Below are positions 17,030 through 25,903 of a stretch of 64,000 nucleotides of DNA, piece after piece. Below the pieces are notes generated by a model, which searched no databases, was not told the DNA's origin, and saw nothing but the letters and a program-made list of their open reading frames with translations. A program made the translations under genes and the position numbers. The stretch covers positions 2,991,501 through 3,055,500 of the forward strand of contig CP130629.1 of the NCBI GenBank assembly GCA_030644725.1, read 5' to 3'. This DNA comes from Candidatus Electrothrix communis. GTDB taxonomy: Bacteria; Desulfobacterota; Desulfobulbia; Desulfobulbales; Desulfobulbaceae. The first letter of the stretch is position 1, and each line of letters starts with the position of its first letter.

Positions 17030-17767
17030 ATGAACGATCATAACCTTCCCGAACATTGCAACGCCCTTGGCGAGAACGAGAAATTTTGTTTCTCCTGCCA
17101 TCCCGATGTCCCCTGCTTCAACGAATGCTGCCACCAGCTCGACCTGATCCTCACCCCCTATGATGTCCTGCGTCTCAAAAACAAACTCCACCGCCACTCC
17201 GGCATGTTTTTGGAACAGTTCGTCATTATTGAGTGGGAGGAAGGGATGCTGTTCCCGGCCTGCTACCTGACTATGGTTGACGACGGTAAAGCCAGTTGTG
17301 TCTTCCTCAAAGACGATGGTTGCCGGGTCTACGAAGACCGCCCAGCGGCCTGCCGAGCCTATCCCGTCGGGCGTGGCGTCTCCTGCCAAGAGGACGGCAA
17401 GATCACGGAACAATTTGTCCTGCTCAAAGAACCCCATTGTCGTGGTTTCGAGACAGGTAAAGAATTCTCCGCAGCCAAGTATTTTCAGGATCAGGGCCTG
17501 GAAGAGTATAACCGTTATAACGATAAAATGACGGAGCTTCTCCAGCATCCCAAGATTCAGGCAGGATTTCGTCCGACTAAAGAGCAGGCTGAGCAATACA
17601 TCATGGCCCTTTATAATCTGGACACCTTCCGCCAGGAGTTGAAAAGCGGTGATATCAAGATGAACAAGCCCTTATCGCCTATGGAGCAACAGTCCATGGA
17701 AACCAGTGATAATGTCCTGCTCCTCATCGCCATTCGCTGGCTGATCCAGGAATACTTTGACGAATAA
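17030..17767 (+). CDS. YkgJ-family cysteine cluster protein
   Basis: 245 residues, cytoplasmic. The N-terminal part carries the zinc/iron-chelating Cys pattern of the YkgJ family: CFSCHPDVPCFNECC, then CVFLKDDGCRVYEDRPAACRAYP. Eight or more Cys fall in the first 110 residues. The rest is helical. Members are thought to bind a metal or Fe-S cluster; the substrate is unknown. The gene ends 1 nt before the ATG of the HD-domain gene, so the two are coupled. No strong ribosome site is seen at 17030. Confidence 0.8.
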   Translation: MNDHNLPEHCNALGENEKFCFSCHPDVPCFNECCHQLDLILTPYDVLRLKNKLHRHSGMFLEQFVIIEWEEGMLFPACYLTMVDDGKASCVFLKDDGCRVYEDRPAACRAYPVGRGVSCQEDGKITEQFVLLKEPHCRGFETGKEFSAAKYFQDQGLEEYNRYNDKMTELLQHPKIQAGFRPTKEQAEQYIMALYNLDTFRQELKSGDIKMNKPLSPMEQQSMETSDNVLLLIAIRWLIQEYFDE

Positions 17768-17768
17768 G

Positions 17769-18440
17769 ATGAAAACCGGGGAACCAGCCATCGCCCCGGA
17801 GCTGCTAGCGTCCTTGCACACAATCAGTGCCCGCTACTGCCTTGAGGAAGGTGGTTCCCACGGCCCCGATCATAGCGAACGGGTCTTTCACATGGCCATG
17901 AATATCGGTCGCCGGATGGAGGCCCGCCTTGACCTCATTGCCCCGGCTGCCCTGCTCCATGATATCGGACGCAAGCAGGAGAGCAGCACCCAAGGCAAGG
18001 TCTGCCATGCCGAGCTGGGAGCGGACATGGCAGAGCCGCTTCTCCAAGACTTAGGGTATTCCCAAGCAGACCGGGCAGCAATCTGCCATTGCATTCGTGC
18101 CCATCGTTTCCGGAGCAACACCTCACCGGAAACAACAGAGGCCAAGATCCTCTTTGATGCGGATAAGCTGGACTCCATCGGTGCCATTGGCATAGGCAGG
18201 GCCTTTCTTTTTGCCGGTCAAATCGGAGCTCGGCTTCATAATGCTGAAATCGATCCTGCAAACACAGATTCCTATTCCACCGAAGATACGGCCTACCGGG
18301 AATTTCAGGTCAAAATGTCCAAAGTTCGTGATCAAATGCTCACCCCTCTCGGTCAAGGGCTCGCCCTGAGGCGGCATGAATTCATGGAGACCTTTTTTGT
18401 CGAACTGCATCGCGAGATTTATGGCTCAGAACTCCTGTAA
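17769..18440 (+). CDS. HD-domain phosphohydrolase
   Basis: 223 residues from the ATG at 17769; an in-frame TTG at 17757 would overlap the previous stop and is less likely. HD superfamily ligands are visible: SHGPDHSERV (first His), ALLHDIGRKQ (His-Asp), IRAHRF and FDADKLDSIGAIGIGRA (last Asp). Such proteins hydrolyse phosphate esters or nucleotides using a divalent metal pair. The size and the DKLDSIGAIGI signature fit the YfbR/YedJ-like subgroup. Translationally linked to the YkgJ-type gene. Confidence 0.85.
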   Translation: MKTGEPAIAPELLASLHTISARYCLEEGGSHGPDHSERVFHMAMNIGRRMEARLDLIAPAALLHDIGRKQESSTQGKVCHAELGADMAEPLLQDLGYSQADRAAICHCIRAHRFRSNTSPETTEAKILFDADKLDSIGAIGIGRAFLFAGQIGARLHNAEIDPANTDSYSTEDTAYREFQVKMSKVRDQMLTPLGQGLALRRHEFMETFFVELHREIYGSELL

Positions 18441-18450
18441 GCACCTATAA

Positions 18451-18474
18451 GTACACGGCATGCCGTGCCCCTAC
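18451..18474. repeat. REP-like palindrome
   Basis: Contains acggcatgccgt and the gtgcccctac right arm shared with the copy at 16927. It lies between the HD gene and the HAD gene. Confidence 0.65.
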
Positions 18475-18522
18475 ATCTCTACCCTGCCCCTCTTTTTTAA
18501 AACAACCCCCAGGAAATATTCC

Positions 18523-19152
18523 ATGTTAAAACTGGTCATCTTTGACTGCGACGGTGTCATGTTCGATTCCCGTGAAGCAAATCGATCCTACTACAACCAT
18601 ATCCTTGCGGCCTTTGACTGCCCGCCCATGAATGAAGAGGAGCTCGGGTACGTCCATATCCATAATGTCTTTGATTCGATAGCTCATATCTTCAACGATC
18701 ACAGTCAGGTAAATATGAACGAAGTGGATAAATACCGTCAGGAGCTTGATTATGGATCCTTTCTTCGCCACATGACCATCGCACCTGATCTTAAGGAATT
18801 TCTCCAGGTTATCACCCCAAACTATCATCGGGCCATATCCACCAACCGATTCAACACCATGGATATGATCCTGGATATTTTTGAGCTGCGTTCAAACTTC
18901 GAGATCGTCATGACGGCCTCTAACTCTCCCCGTCCCAAACCTGCCCCGGATGCCCTGCACATCATCCTGAAGCATTTCGGCCTGACAGTGGACGAAGCCA
19001 TCTTTATCGGTGATTCCACCGTAGATCGTGACCATTGCGCTTCGGTGGGCATGAAGCTGATTGCCTTTAAGAATCCTGGGCTTGAGGCGGCGTATCATGT
19101 GGAGAGTTTCATGGATATTATGGAGTTGCCGGAGTTTTTAGAGAAAAGGTAA
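18523..19152 (+). CDS. HAD-superfamily hydrolase (subfamily IA)
   Basis: 209 residues from the ATG at 18523, which has AGGAA 7 nt upstream; the longer frame from 18460 runs through the palindrome and is unlikely. HAD motifs: I DCDGVMFDS (nucleophile Asp), II ISTNR, III the Lys in RPKPAPD, IV FIGDSTVDRDH. The cap is helical, as in phosphoglycolate phosphatase-like enzymes, but the substrate cannot be told. It is probably soluble and monocistronic. Confidence 0.85.
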   Translation: MLKLVIFDCDGVMFDSREANRSYYNHILAAFDCPPMNEEELGYVHIHNVFDSIAHIFNDHSQVNMNEVDKYRQELDYGSFLRHMTIAPDLKEFLQVITPNYHRAISTNRFNTMDMILDIFELRSNFEIVMTASNSPRPKPAPDALHIILKHFGLTVDEAIFIGDSTVDRDHCASVGMKLIAFKNPGLEAAYHVESFMDIMELPEFLEKR

Positions 19153-19284
19153 GAAAGACGCCGGGGTAAAATTGGGGTCAAACCTCGGTTGATCCTATTC
19201 TCATCAACCTCCTTAATGAAACCAGTTGCAGCAGTTCGAGGTCAGTACCGAGCAACAGCCCGGTACCATTGATGTCGAATAGGG

Positions 19285-20076
19285 TTAATTCCTTTTGAGG
19301 TTGATAGCCGTAGATCCGTCCGCTTTGCTCAGTGTTAGGCGGCGACCCTCAATCCGATAGGTGGCGGTAGCCTTCAATGCTGCCATAAACGTGTTTTCCT
19401 GCTCCATCACACCGTCAGGTTGGTGGCACAGCATGCGGGTCAGTCCGATTTGGCTGATGCTGACAGTCCTGCCCGAAACAGCGGATGTATACGCGCCGGA
19501 ATATGTGTTGCACCCGGCAGATCCGCTAACCTTGCCGTCAGTTCCGAAGGCTACGCTGAGTGTTGAGCTGGAAAGGAGACCACCGATGATGCCTAAACCG
19601 TCACTATATCCTGTCACCTGCCATGAGGTGCCCTGCAAGTCCTGGCTCTGTGCTGTAAAGACAGCTGTCGCCTGACCTTCCGCATTTTTTAAGGTGAGTT
19701 TTTCACCGACAATATTGTAGGTTGCTGTTGTCTTCAATGCATCTATAAAGCGCTCTTCCTGTGTCATGACCTCACTTGGTATGCAAGCCATCGCGGTGAC
19801 AAATACGTCTTTTGCTATATGTAACTTTCCCTTGCTTTCCTCGGTATACGGACCGAAATAATTATTACAGCCCGCCGAACCGCTGACCTTGTTGTTCTTG
19901 AAGTTGAGCGTGAGTTGACGACGGTCTTCTATCGCTGGTTGACCATGCAAACTCTCTAATACCCAACTGGTGCCGTCCAATATTGCTGCGGTATCTCCCG
20001 ATCCGATCAAAGCGCAGCCGGTTAAGAATAAACTGAGAAAAGTTGCTAATGCCATGACGATTTTTCGTGCTTCCAT
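19285..20076 (-). CDS. Lipoprotein with two META (HslJ-like) domains
   Basis: 263 residues from the ATG at 20076, which has AGGAG 7 nt upstream; the frame extends to 20202 but that part is not needed. A lipoprotein signal ends in the lipobox LFLTGC with C21 as lipid site. Two META domains follow in tandem, each with the signature GSAGCNNYFGPY or GSAGCNTYSGAY and a later MACIPSEVMTQEERF or MLCHQPDGVMEQENTF. HslJ-like proteins sit in the outer membrane and affect heat or antibiotic sensitivity. It lies downstream of ruvB and may be read through from ruvAB. Confidence 0.85.
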   Translation of the reverse strand: MEARKIVMALATFLSLFLTGCALIGSGDTAAILDGTSWVLESLHGQPAIEDRRQLTLNFKNNKVSGSAGCNNYFGPYTEESKGKLHIAKDVFVTAMACIPSEVMTQEERFIDALKTTATYNIVGEKLTLKNAEGQATAVFTAQSQDLQGTSWQVTGYSDGLGIIGGLLSSSTLSVAFGTDGKVSGSAGCNTYSGAYTSAVSGRTVSISQIGLTRMLCHQPDGVMEQENTFMAALKATATYRIEGRRLTLSKADGSTAINLKRN

Positions 20077-20198
20077 AAGATTCTCCTCTTGCATTGGATT
20101 GGTTGTGTAGATTAGGTGCACTGTACCAACGTTTTGGATCTGAAAGGCCCCTGATATGATCAGCTTTCTCGCCGCACGTTTACAGATCGGTTTATGAC

Positions 20199-21248
20199 TC
20201 ATTCAAACAAATTCGCCTGCTGGGCAAAGCCGCCTGGTACTTTTCTCTCGAAATGCTCATACACCGCTGCTGTGGCCATCCGTCCGCGCGGGGTGCGCAT
20301 CAGGAAACCCGATTGAATGAGAAAGGGTTCGTAGACATCTTCCAGGGTGGTTTTTTCCTCGCAGACCGCTGTGGCCAGCGTATCCAGCCCGATGGGGCCG
20401 CCTTGGAATTTATCAATCAGGGTGAGGAGGATACGGCGATCCATCTCATCCAGCCCAAAGCGATCCACAGCCAGCATATCCAGGGCCTTGCCCGCCACCT
20501 CCTCGGTGACCACGGCATGACCTCCGACCTCGGAGAAATCCCGCACCCGACGGAGCAGGCGGTTGGCGATTCTGGGGGTGCCACGGGAACGACGACCAAG
20601 TTCCAGAGCACCGGCGTCATCAATTTCAATACCAAGTACTCCTGCTGAACGTTGGACAATGGTCACCAGCTCTTCCGGGCTGTAAAATTCAAGGCGCAAC
20701 AGGACACCGAAGCGATCGCGCAGGGGAGGAGTGAGCAGGCCGGTGCGGGTGGTGGCACCGACCAAGGTGAAGCGCGGCAGGTCGATCTTGACCGAACGAG
20801 CACCCGGCCCCTGACCGATAATCAAATCCAGCTGATAATCTTCCATAGCCGGATAAAGGATTTCTTCCACTGTATGGTTGAGCCGATGAATTTCGTCGAT
20901 AAAGAGCACATCGCCTGCCTGGAGGCTGGTCAAGATGGCGGCCAGATCACCGGAGCGCTCAATCACCGGGCCAGAGGTCGTTTTGATGCCTGCGCCCATC
21001 TCATTGGCGATGATATAGGCCAAGGTGGTTTTACCCAGACCGGGAAAGCCGTGGAACAGCACATGGTCCAGGGCTTCCCCTCGCTGCCTAGCCGCCTGGA
21101 TAAAGACCCGCAGGCTGTTCTTTACCTGCTCCTGGCCAATATACTCATCCAGCCGTTGCGGTCGCAGGTTGAGATCCGGCTGGACATCGTCAATCTGCTT
21201 TTCCCCTTCAACGATCCGTTTGCCGGTGAGATCTTCTTCGAAATTCAT
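20199..21248 (-). CDS. ruvB: Holliday junction branch migration ATPase RuvB
   Basis: AAA+ helicase motor of the RuvABC resolvasome. 349 aa. Walker A reads GFPGLGKTT (the usual second residue Pro is Phe), Walker B LFIDEIH, sensor 1 LVGATTRTG, and the C-terminal winged helix carries [12 protein letters not shown]. It overlaps ruvA by 4 bp (ATGA), so the two are translated together. Confidence 0.97.
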   Translation of the reverse strand: MNFEEDLTGKRIVEGEKQIDDVQPDLNLRPQRLDEYIGQEQVKNSLRVFIQAARQRGEALDHVLFHGFPGLGKTTLAYIIANEMGAGIKTTSGPVIERSGDLAAILTSLQAGDVLFIDEIHRLNHTVEEILYPAMEDYQLDLIIGQGPGARSVKIDLPRFTLVGATTRTGLLTPPLRDRFGVLLRLEFYSPEELVTIVQRSAGVLGIEIDDAGALELGRRSRGTPRIANRLLRRVRDFSEVGGHAVVTEEVAGKALDMLAVDRFGLDEMDRRILLTLIDKFQGGPIGLDTLATAVCEEKTTLEDVYEPFLIQSGFLMRTPRGRMATAAVYEHFERKVPGGFAQQANLFE

Positions 21249-21871
21249 GCCAAGCCCCTCAGGGCGTTACGAATAAGTTCATCCACTTTCATCTCAGCAA
21301 CTCCTTCCGGGTCGGTCTGTTGGACAGCGCGCAGGGCCTGCCAGGCAGTCTCCTGGGGATAACCGAGATTGACCAGGGCCGAGGCCGCATCCTGCATGGC
21401 AAAACCTTCGCTTCGTGGCGGAGCACCTGTGCCAGGACCGGTCGCAGAAACAGGTTGTTCTCCGATAAGGCCGCCGACCTTATCTGCTAATTCCATGCAG
21501 AGACGTTGAGCTGTCTTCTTACCCACCCCGGACAGAGAGGTCAGCCGTGACAGGTCTTTGAGATTGACAGCATTGCAGAGCTCTGCCGGATCAATGCCAG
21601 AAAGAATGGACAGGGCCAGCTTGGGACCGACCCCGGAGACCCCGGTGAGGAGGAGAAAGAGCTTTTTCTGCTCCATATCCGTGAATCCGTACAGAGTAAT
21701 GGCGTCTTCCCGGACATTGGTATGAATGTGGAGAAAGGTCTTTTCTCCTGCCAAGGGCAGTTTGTCGTAGGTCCGGCCGGAGAGCTGCACCTCGTAGCCC
21801 ACGCCCTGCACGTCAATAATAACTGAGGCCGGGTCTTTATGCTGGAGAATTCCTGAGAGGGTTGCTATCAT
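21245..21871 (-). CDS. ruvA: Holliday junction DNA helicase subunit RuvA
   Basis: DNA-binding tetramer that loads RuvB at four-way junctions. 208 aa. The N-terminal OB fold begins MIATLSGIL; two helix-hairpin-helix motifs ([18 protein letters not shown] and [19 protein letters not shown]) are intact; a Pro/Gly-rich linker leads to the C-terminal RuvB-binding three-helix domain. First gene of the ruvAB pair. Confidence 0.97.
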   Translation of the reverse strand: MIATLSGILQHKDPASVIIDVQGVGYEVQLSGRTYDKLPLAGEKTFLHIHTNVREDAITLYGFTDMEQKKLFLLLTGVSGVGPKLALSILSGIDPAELCNAVNLKDLSRLTSLSGVGKKTAQRLCMELADKVGGLIGEQPVSATGPGTGAPPRSEGFAMQDAASALVNLGYPQETAWQALRAVQQTDPEGVAEMKVDELIRNALRGLA

Positions 21872-22191
21872 GTTCTTTTTTAGAAGGCTGAGCTGGTTAT
21901 GAACAATCGGTTAATCAATATTTTTGGACTTGATTATAACGGCTATGGGCGATCCGGCAACGTATTTCCCCTGCTCCTTCTCGTCTCTCCTGTATCTCTT
22001 TGTAATTACTATCTCCTGCTACCTCTGCACTGATCAACAGAGGTAAATAAGAGAAATCATTCTGATGCCGCTTGAAAAACCCCCATCCTTTCTATAAGCT
22101 GCTAAAAGTTGATAAAAGGTAGTACTTTTCGCAGGCTCTCATGACGAGAAAAAGAGAAATGAATAATGAATAATAACAACCTATTAATTTT
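21872..22191. other. Intergenic region between ruvA and the Na/Pi cotransporter gene
   Basis: 320 bp separating divergent genes. It should hold both promoters. I see AT-rich segments but no good -35/-10 pair, no RNA fold and no gene. Confidence 0.4.
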
Positions 22192-23910
22192 ATGGATATC
22201 CCTGTAGATTTTTGGAAACTGGCGGCCGGATTAGCAATCTTTCTTTATGGCATGTTCCTCTTGGAGGACTCGGTCAGGATCATGTCCGGCAAGGCCTTTC
22301 GGCAGATGATCCGATTATATACCGACGGTCGTTTGCGCTCCATCGGCAGCGGTGCCTTGATCACGACAATCCTCCAATCAAGCTCTGCTGTGTCGCTTAT
22401 GGTGCTGGCCTTTGTCGGTGCCGGGGTGATGACTATGGAAAACGGCATTGGCGTGATGATGGGGGCCAATATCGGAACCACCTTTACCTCCTGGATAGTG
22501 GCGGTCTTCGGTTTTAAGATCAAGATTGAGAGCTTTGCCTTTCCTCTCATGGCCTGCGCCGGCTTTATTTTTATCATCGTTAGTTCGTCGTCAAAGCTTT
22601 TTCAGCTCGGACGGCTGCTGATCGGCTTCGGCTTTTTGTTTCTCGGGCTGGATTTCATGAAGACCAGTGTTGAAGCCTATGCCCAACATATTGATCTTAC
22701 CGTCCTAGCTGAGTACGGAGCATGGGTGTACCTGCTGTTCGGCATTATTATGACAGCCCTTATGCAGTCCAGTTCCGCCTCCATCGCTGTAATCCTCACC
22801 GGTATCAGCAGCGGCCTGATTAATTTTGAGATTGCCACCGCAATGGTAATCGGAGCCAATATCGGCACCACAGTGACCGTGCTTCTCGGTGCTATCGGAG
22901 GAATCCCGGCAAAAAAAAGGGTGAGCACCAGTCATCTGATTTTCAACCTGATTACCGGCATCATCGCCTTTATTGCCTTGGGTCCCCTTTCACATTTTGT
23001 GGGATTGTTTATTGACACCTCTGCCAATGCGGTTATGGGGCTGGCCCTTTTTCACACCCTGTTTAATTTTGTCGGGGTGATTGTCTTTTTTCCGTTCATC
23101 GGCTATATGTCTCGATTTCTCCTGCGCGTTTTTCCAGAACACAAAGCAATTCTTACTGTTTATCTCAATAATACACCCACAGAGGTGCCGGATGCCGCCA
23201 CTTCTTCCCTGCGCAAAGAAACCCTGCATCTTTTTGAAGAATGTCAGCTCTACACCCTGAAGACCTTCGGCATTGACGATAAATTGGTCTTTGACCATAA
23301 TTTGCCCTTTCAAAATAATCTCGGTCGCCGCAGTACTCCGACTGATTTTTATGAGAATGCCAAACTCCTGCATGGAGAGATTATTGAATTTTATGCCAAG
23401 CTGCTGAATGCCCAATTGGAAAAAGAAGAGGCAAAAGCATTGGAACGGATGATTTATGCCTCCCGCAATATCATGAATTCCATGAAGAACATCAAGGGAC
23501 TCCGCCATGACATGGAGGAATTTGACAGCTCGGACAATAAACATCTGAACCTGCAATATAGACTGTTTCGCCGTCGCCTTATCGGCTTGTATCATAGTAT
23601 CAACAGTTTTTTCGATACGATGGGCGATCACCAGGAACAGTACCGAATTCTGCTTCGCACGGTGATCCATATTGAACAGCAGGACGCCCAGTTCCTCAGT
23701 ACAGTTATGGAACTGGCAGCAGCAAAAGATATCGACGAACGGGAGATCTCCTCATTACTCATGGCCAACCGCCTATTCAGCCAGTCCTGTCGGCTCCAGG
23801 TCTTTGCCCTGAAAGATTTGTTGCTTAAAAAAGAGGAGATCAAGGAATTTGATCATGCGATGGATATGAAGGAATTGTTGGATGAGGAGCATGAGCGCGA
23901 GGGGAATTGA
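22192..23910 (+). CDS. Na+/phosphate cotransporter family protein with PhoU-like C-terminal domain
   Basis: 572 residues. The inner-membrane NptA/PNaS domain (about 1-310) contains the two inverted repeats with QSSSAVSL and QSSSASIAVIL, each followed by GANIGTT. The cytoplasmic C-terminal half (about 340-560) is helical and resembles PhoU (YASRNIMNSMKNIKGLRHDM). PhoU-linked members control phosphate uptake by sodium symport. Two other phosphate-related genes (PiT and DUF47) are in this window at 41967-44060 but are not adjacent. Confidence 0.88.
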   Translation: MDIPVDFWKLAAGLAIFLYGMFLLEDSVRIMSGKAFRQMIRLYTDGRLRSIGSGALITTILQSSSAVSLMVLAFVGAGVMTMENGIGVMMGANIGTTFTSWIVAVFGFKIKIESFAFPLMACAGFIFIIVSSSSKLFQLGRLLIGFGFLFLGLDFMKTSVEAYAQHIDLTVLAEYGAWVYLLFGIIMTALMQSSSASIAVILTGISSGLINFEIATAMVIGANIGTTVTVLLGAIGGIPAKKRVSTSHLIFNLITGIIAFIALGPLSHFVGLFIDTSANAVMGLALFHTLFNFVGVIVFFPFIGYMSRFLLRVFPEHKAILTVYLNNTPTEVPDAATSSLRKETLHLFEECQLYTLKTFGIDDKLVFDHNLPFQNNLGRRSTPTDFYENAKLLHGEIIEFYAKLLNAQLEKEEAKALERMIYASRNIMNSMKNIKGLRHDMEEFDSSDNKHLNLQYRLFRRRLIGLYHSINSFFDTMGDHQEQYRILLRTVIHIEQQDAQFLSTVMELAAAKDIDEREISSLLMANRLFSQSCRLQVFALKDLLLKKEEIKEFDHAMDMKELLDEEHEREGN

Positions 23911-24005
23911 CCCGCCGGGACAACAAGCAATGAAAATTGATCGGGTGTGAAGCGGACGAGTCACCGTGCATTTTTATATAAAACCTTATCTAAGATCACG
24001 AACAC

Positions 24006-24446
24006 ATGAAGGGCATTTTAGACGACATAAAGCGTCGGGATAAGGTGTTACGGGAACTTGCCGCCGACACTCCCCTGCGTTTTCGAACACAAGGCTGTTG
24101 TATGTCTCCTCTGCTTGAAGACGGTGCTGTTGTTGAGATTACCAATAAACGCTTTTATTGGCCCGGTGATGTGTTGGTTTTCCGGCATCAGGACGGTCAC
24201 GCCCTGGTTCACCGGCTGATAGGTTACGCCCCCTGTTTTTCTGGAATTCGCTATATCACCAAGGCTGACAGGGCGTTTCAGCTTGATGCCTCTGTAGGCA
24301 GACAGCAGATTCTCGGCGTAGTAAAGGGTGGTGATGTTGCACCCGCTTTGGCGAATGTTCCGTTTGCGCATCGTGTACACTCGCTCAGTATTTTTTTTCT
24401 TTTTGTTCTGTTCCGTTTGCTGCGAAGGGTTGGCATCCGGCGCTGA
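24006..24446 (+). CDS. S24/S26-like peptidase associated with radical SAM peptide-modification cluster
   Basis: 146 residues. Peptidase S24/S26 fold: the GxSMxP-type motif appears as QGCCMSPLLEDGAVVEI, followed by FYWPGDVLVFRHQDG, ALVHRLIGY and YITKADRAF. The usual nucleophile position reads Cys rather than Ser. The C-terminus is hydrophobic (LSIFFLFVLFRLL) and may anchor the protein. Small S24/S26-like proteins of this kind often sit beside PqqD, HprK-like and radical SAM genes, as here, and are presumed to cut the leader. It converges on the radical SAM gene 70 bp away. A broken copy lies at 32690-32789. No clear ribosome site. Confidence 0.75.
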   Translation: MKGILDDIKRRDKVLRELAADTPLRFRTQGCCMSPLLEDGAVVEITNKRFYWPGDVLVFRHQDGHALVHRLIGYAPCFSGIRYITKADRAFQLDASVGRQQILGVVKGGDVAPALANVPFAHRVHSLSIFFLFVLFRLLRRVGIRR

Positions 24447-24516
24447 ATCAATGGGGGCGATATGTGAACGAATCTTCAATTAAAAGAGCAGACTTGCTCC
24501 TATTTATCAGGAAATA

Positions 24517-25533
24517 TTATCTTTTGCCGCAGTGAGCGCCACAACCTTTTATTATATTCTCTTCAACCGCAATACAGTAGAGCGGAGCACCGAATTGTCT
24601 GGGAGATGTATCAGTGAACTGTTTGGCAGCGGAGACCGCACGTTGCCGCGCCTGCTGAAAAAGCGGAGAGTGGTTCCAGATGTCTTTGATGGATTGCCGG
24701 TGCAGGTTTCCGGCGGGTTCCTGCAAATGCATGCAGGCCTGGACATTGCCGAAGGGATCAATGTCAACGCCGGAGACCCCGACGCCGCACATGGCACGTT
24801 CCTCCGGCTGTTCCTCAGAAAACAGGTCTGCTGCCTGGTCCTGAGCAGGTGAAGGCATGGCATCATGGCGACGTTGTTTCTGCAGGGCAGAGATCAGGTC
24901 CCAGGTTGCCTGGGCTGGCTGGAGGGCAAGCGGTTCGGTATCACCGTTATCACGCGGGCCTACCGGCCCCTGGAAACGTAAAGGCAGGCCGAGAGCATCG
25001 CAGAGAGCAAGCATCTCCTCTATCTGATGCTCATTCCAGGCTGTCGGCGTTGTGACGACGCTGCAGCGGAGACCGACGTCCATGGCCGTGGAAAGATTTT
25101 TGAGCAGCCGATCAAAGCTGCCCGGCACCCGAGTCTGTCGATCATGGACGTCGGCTGTGGCACCGTGCAGGCTGACTTCAATCATATAGGGAGCGACTTC
25201 TTCCCGTAATCGCGTACAATTGTCTCGGTTAAGGATGTGACCGTTTGTTCGGACTCGCACCACGAAACCCAAGTCTTGGGCCAGCTTTCCGATCTCGAAA
25301 AAATCAGGATGGAGCATGGGCTCGCCGCCGGTAAGCATCAGAAAAAGAGTCTGCATTTCCGCGAGATCCCGAAGCAGTACCCGGTATTGATCCAAGCTTA
25401 ACATGTTACCGGTCTTCAGCCGATCATTATAACAGTAATAACAGTGCAGATTGCATTGAAAGGTCAGCTCAAGCGAGACGCTGTGCAGCAGACGTCGCTC
25501 CCGAACCCGGCGGAGAATTCTATCCTTGTACAT
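24517..25533 (-). CDS. Radical SAM/SPASM peptide-modifying enzyme
   Basis: 338 residues. The S-adenosylmethionine cluster motif CNLHCYYC (C27, C31, C34) lies in the right place after a short N-terminus, followed by MLTGGEPMLHPDF. The C-terminal third has an auxiliary-cluster region: ERAMCGVGVSGVDIDPFGNVQACMHL and a final CIAVEENIIKGCGAHC, as in SPASM enzymes. Family members install thioether or C-C links, or epimerise residues, in RiPP precursors. Here it is the last gene of a minus-strand run precursor-hprK-pqqD-radical SAM, with a 19-bp gap to pqqD. The particular reaction cannot be predicted. Confidence 0.9.
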   Translation of the reverse strand: MYKDRILRRVRERRLLHSVSLELTFQCNLHCYYCYNDRLKTGNMLSLDQYRVLLRDLAEMQTLFLMLTGGEPMLHPDFFEIGKLAQDLGFVVRVRTNGHILNRDNCTRLREEVAPYMIEVSLHGATADVHDRQTRVPGSFDRLLKNLSTAMDVGLRCSVVTTPTAWNEHQIEEMLALCDALGLPLRFQGPVGPRDNGDTEPLALQPAQATWDLISALQKQRRHDAMPSPAQDQAADLFSEEQPEERAMCGVGVSGVDIDPFGNVQACMHLQEPAGNLHRQSIKDIWNHSPLFQQARQRAVSAAKQFTDTSPRQFGAPLYCIAVEENIIKGCGAHCGKR

Positions 25534-25552
25534 TGCCCTTTTTGGGTCATGA

Positions 25553-25885
25553 TCACGTTGAATATTCTATGACCTGCTCGCGGTCAAGTTCTTCCAGATA
25601 CAGTTGCAGGTCCGCCTGAACCCGGTCGGCGGAAACAGCAAATTCACGGGTAACGGCCCGGGCAAGTTCAGGTCGAGTCACGGGAGAAGCTAACTGTTGA
25701 ACAAGAAACAGGCCGACTTCATTGACAACAATGACCCGTCCGTTTTCCAGGTGGACCAGGACTCCTTCCTCACCGACAGCACGAAAACGAACTTGGGAGG
25801 TCAACCTGATCTGTTCAGCATCCAAAAGGGTTTCCATATCTTTTTTCCGATTATGACTTACAGGACTCATCACATGTGCAGTCAT
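25553..25885 (-). CDS. PqqD-family RiPP recognition element protein
   Basis: 110 residues with the PqqD fold: VRFRAVGEEGVLVHLENGRVIVVNEVGLFLVQQL, then a helical half (TRPELARAVTREFAVSADRVQADLQLYLEEL). PqqD proteins bind leader peptides and present them to a radical SAM enzyme. It starts 18 bp after the HprK-like stop and ends 19 bp before the radical SAM gene. The first 15 residues are not conserved in the family; a later ATG (residue 17) is possible. Confidence 0.88.
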   Translation of the reverse strand: MTAHVMSPVSHNRKKDMETLLDAEQIRLTSQVRFRAVGEEGVLVHLENGRVIVVNEVGLFLVQQLASPVTRPELARAVTREFAVSADRVQADLQLYLEELDREQVIEYST

Positions 25886-25903
25886 ATTTTGTTGAATAAG
25901 AAT

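Noticed and set aside
18460-18522. Longer start of the HAD gene
   Set aside because: It lies in and after the REP-like palindrome and has no ribosome site; ATG 18523 has AGGAA and begins at motif I.
24006-24446. Signal peptidase I (LepB) housekeeping gene
   Set aside because: Too short, lacks the usual N-terminal membrane helix and Ser nucleophile, and is located in a radical SAM/PqqD cluster.
24517-25885. PQQ biosynthesis (pqqD/pqqE)
   Set aside because: No pqqA, B or C genes, and the precursor candidate lacks the Glu-x3-Tyr core of PqqA.
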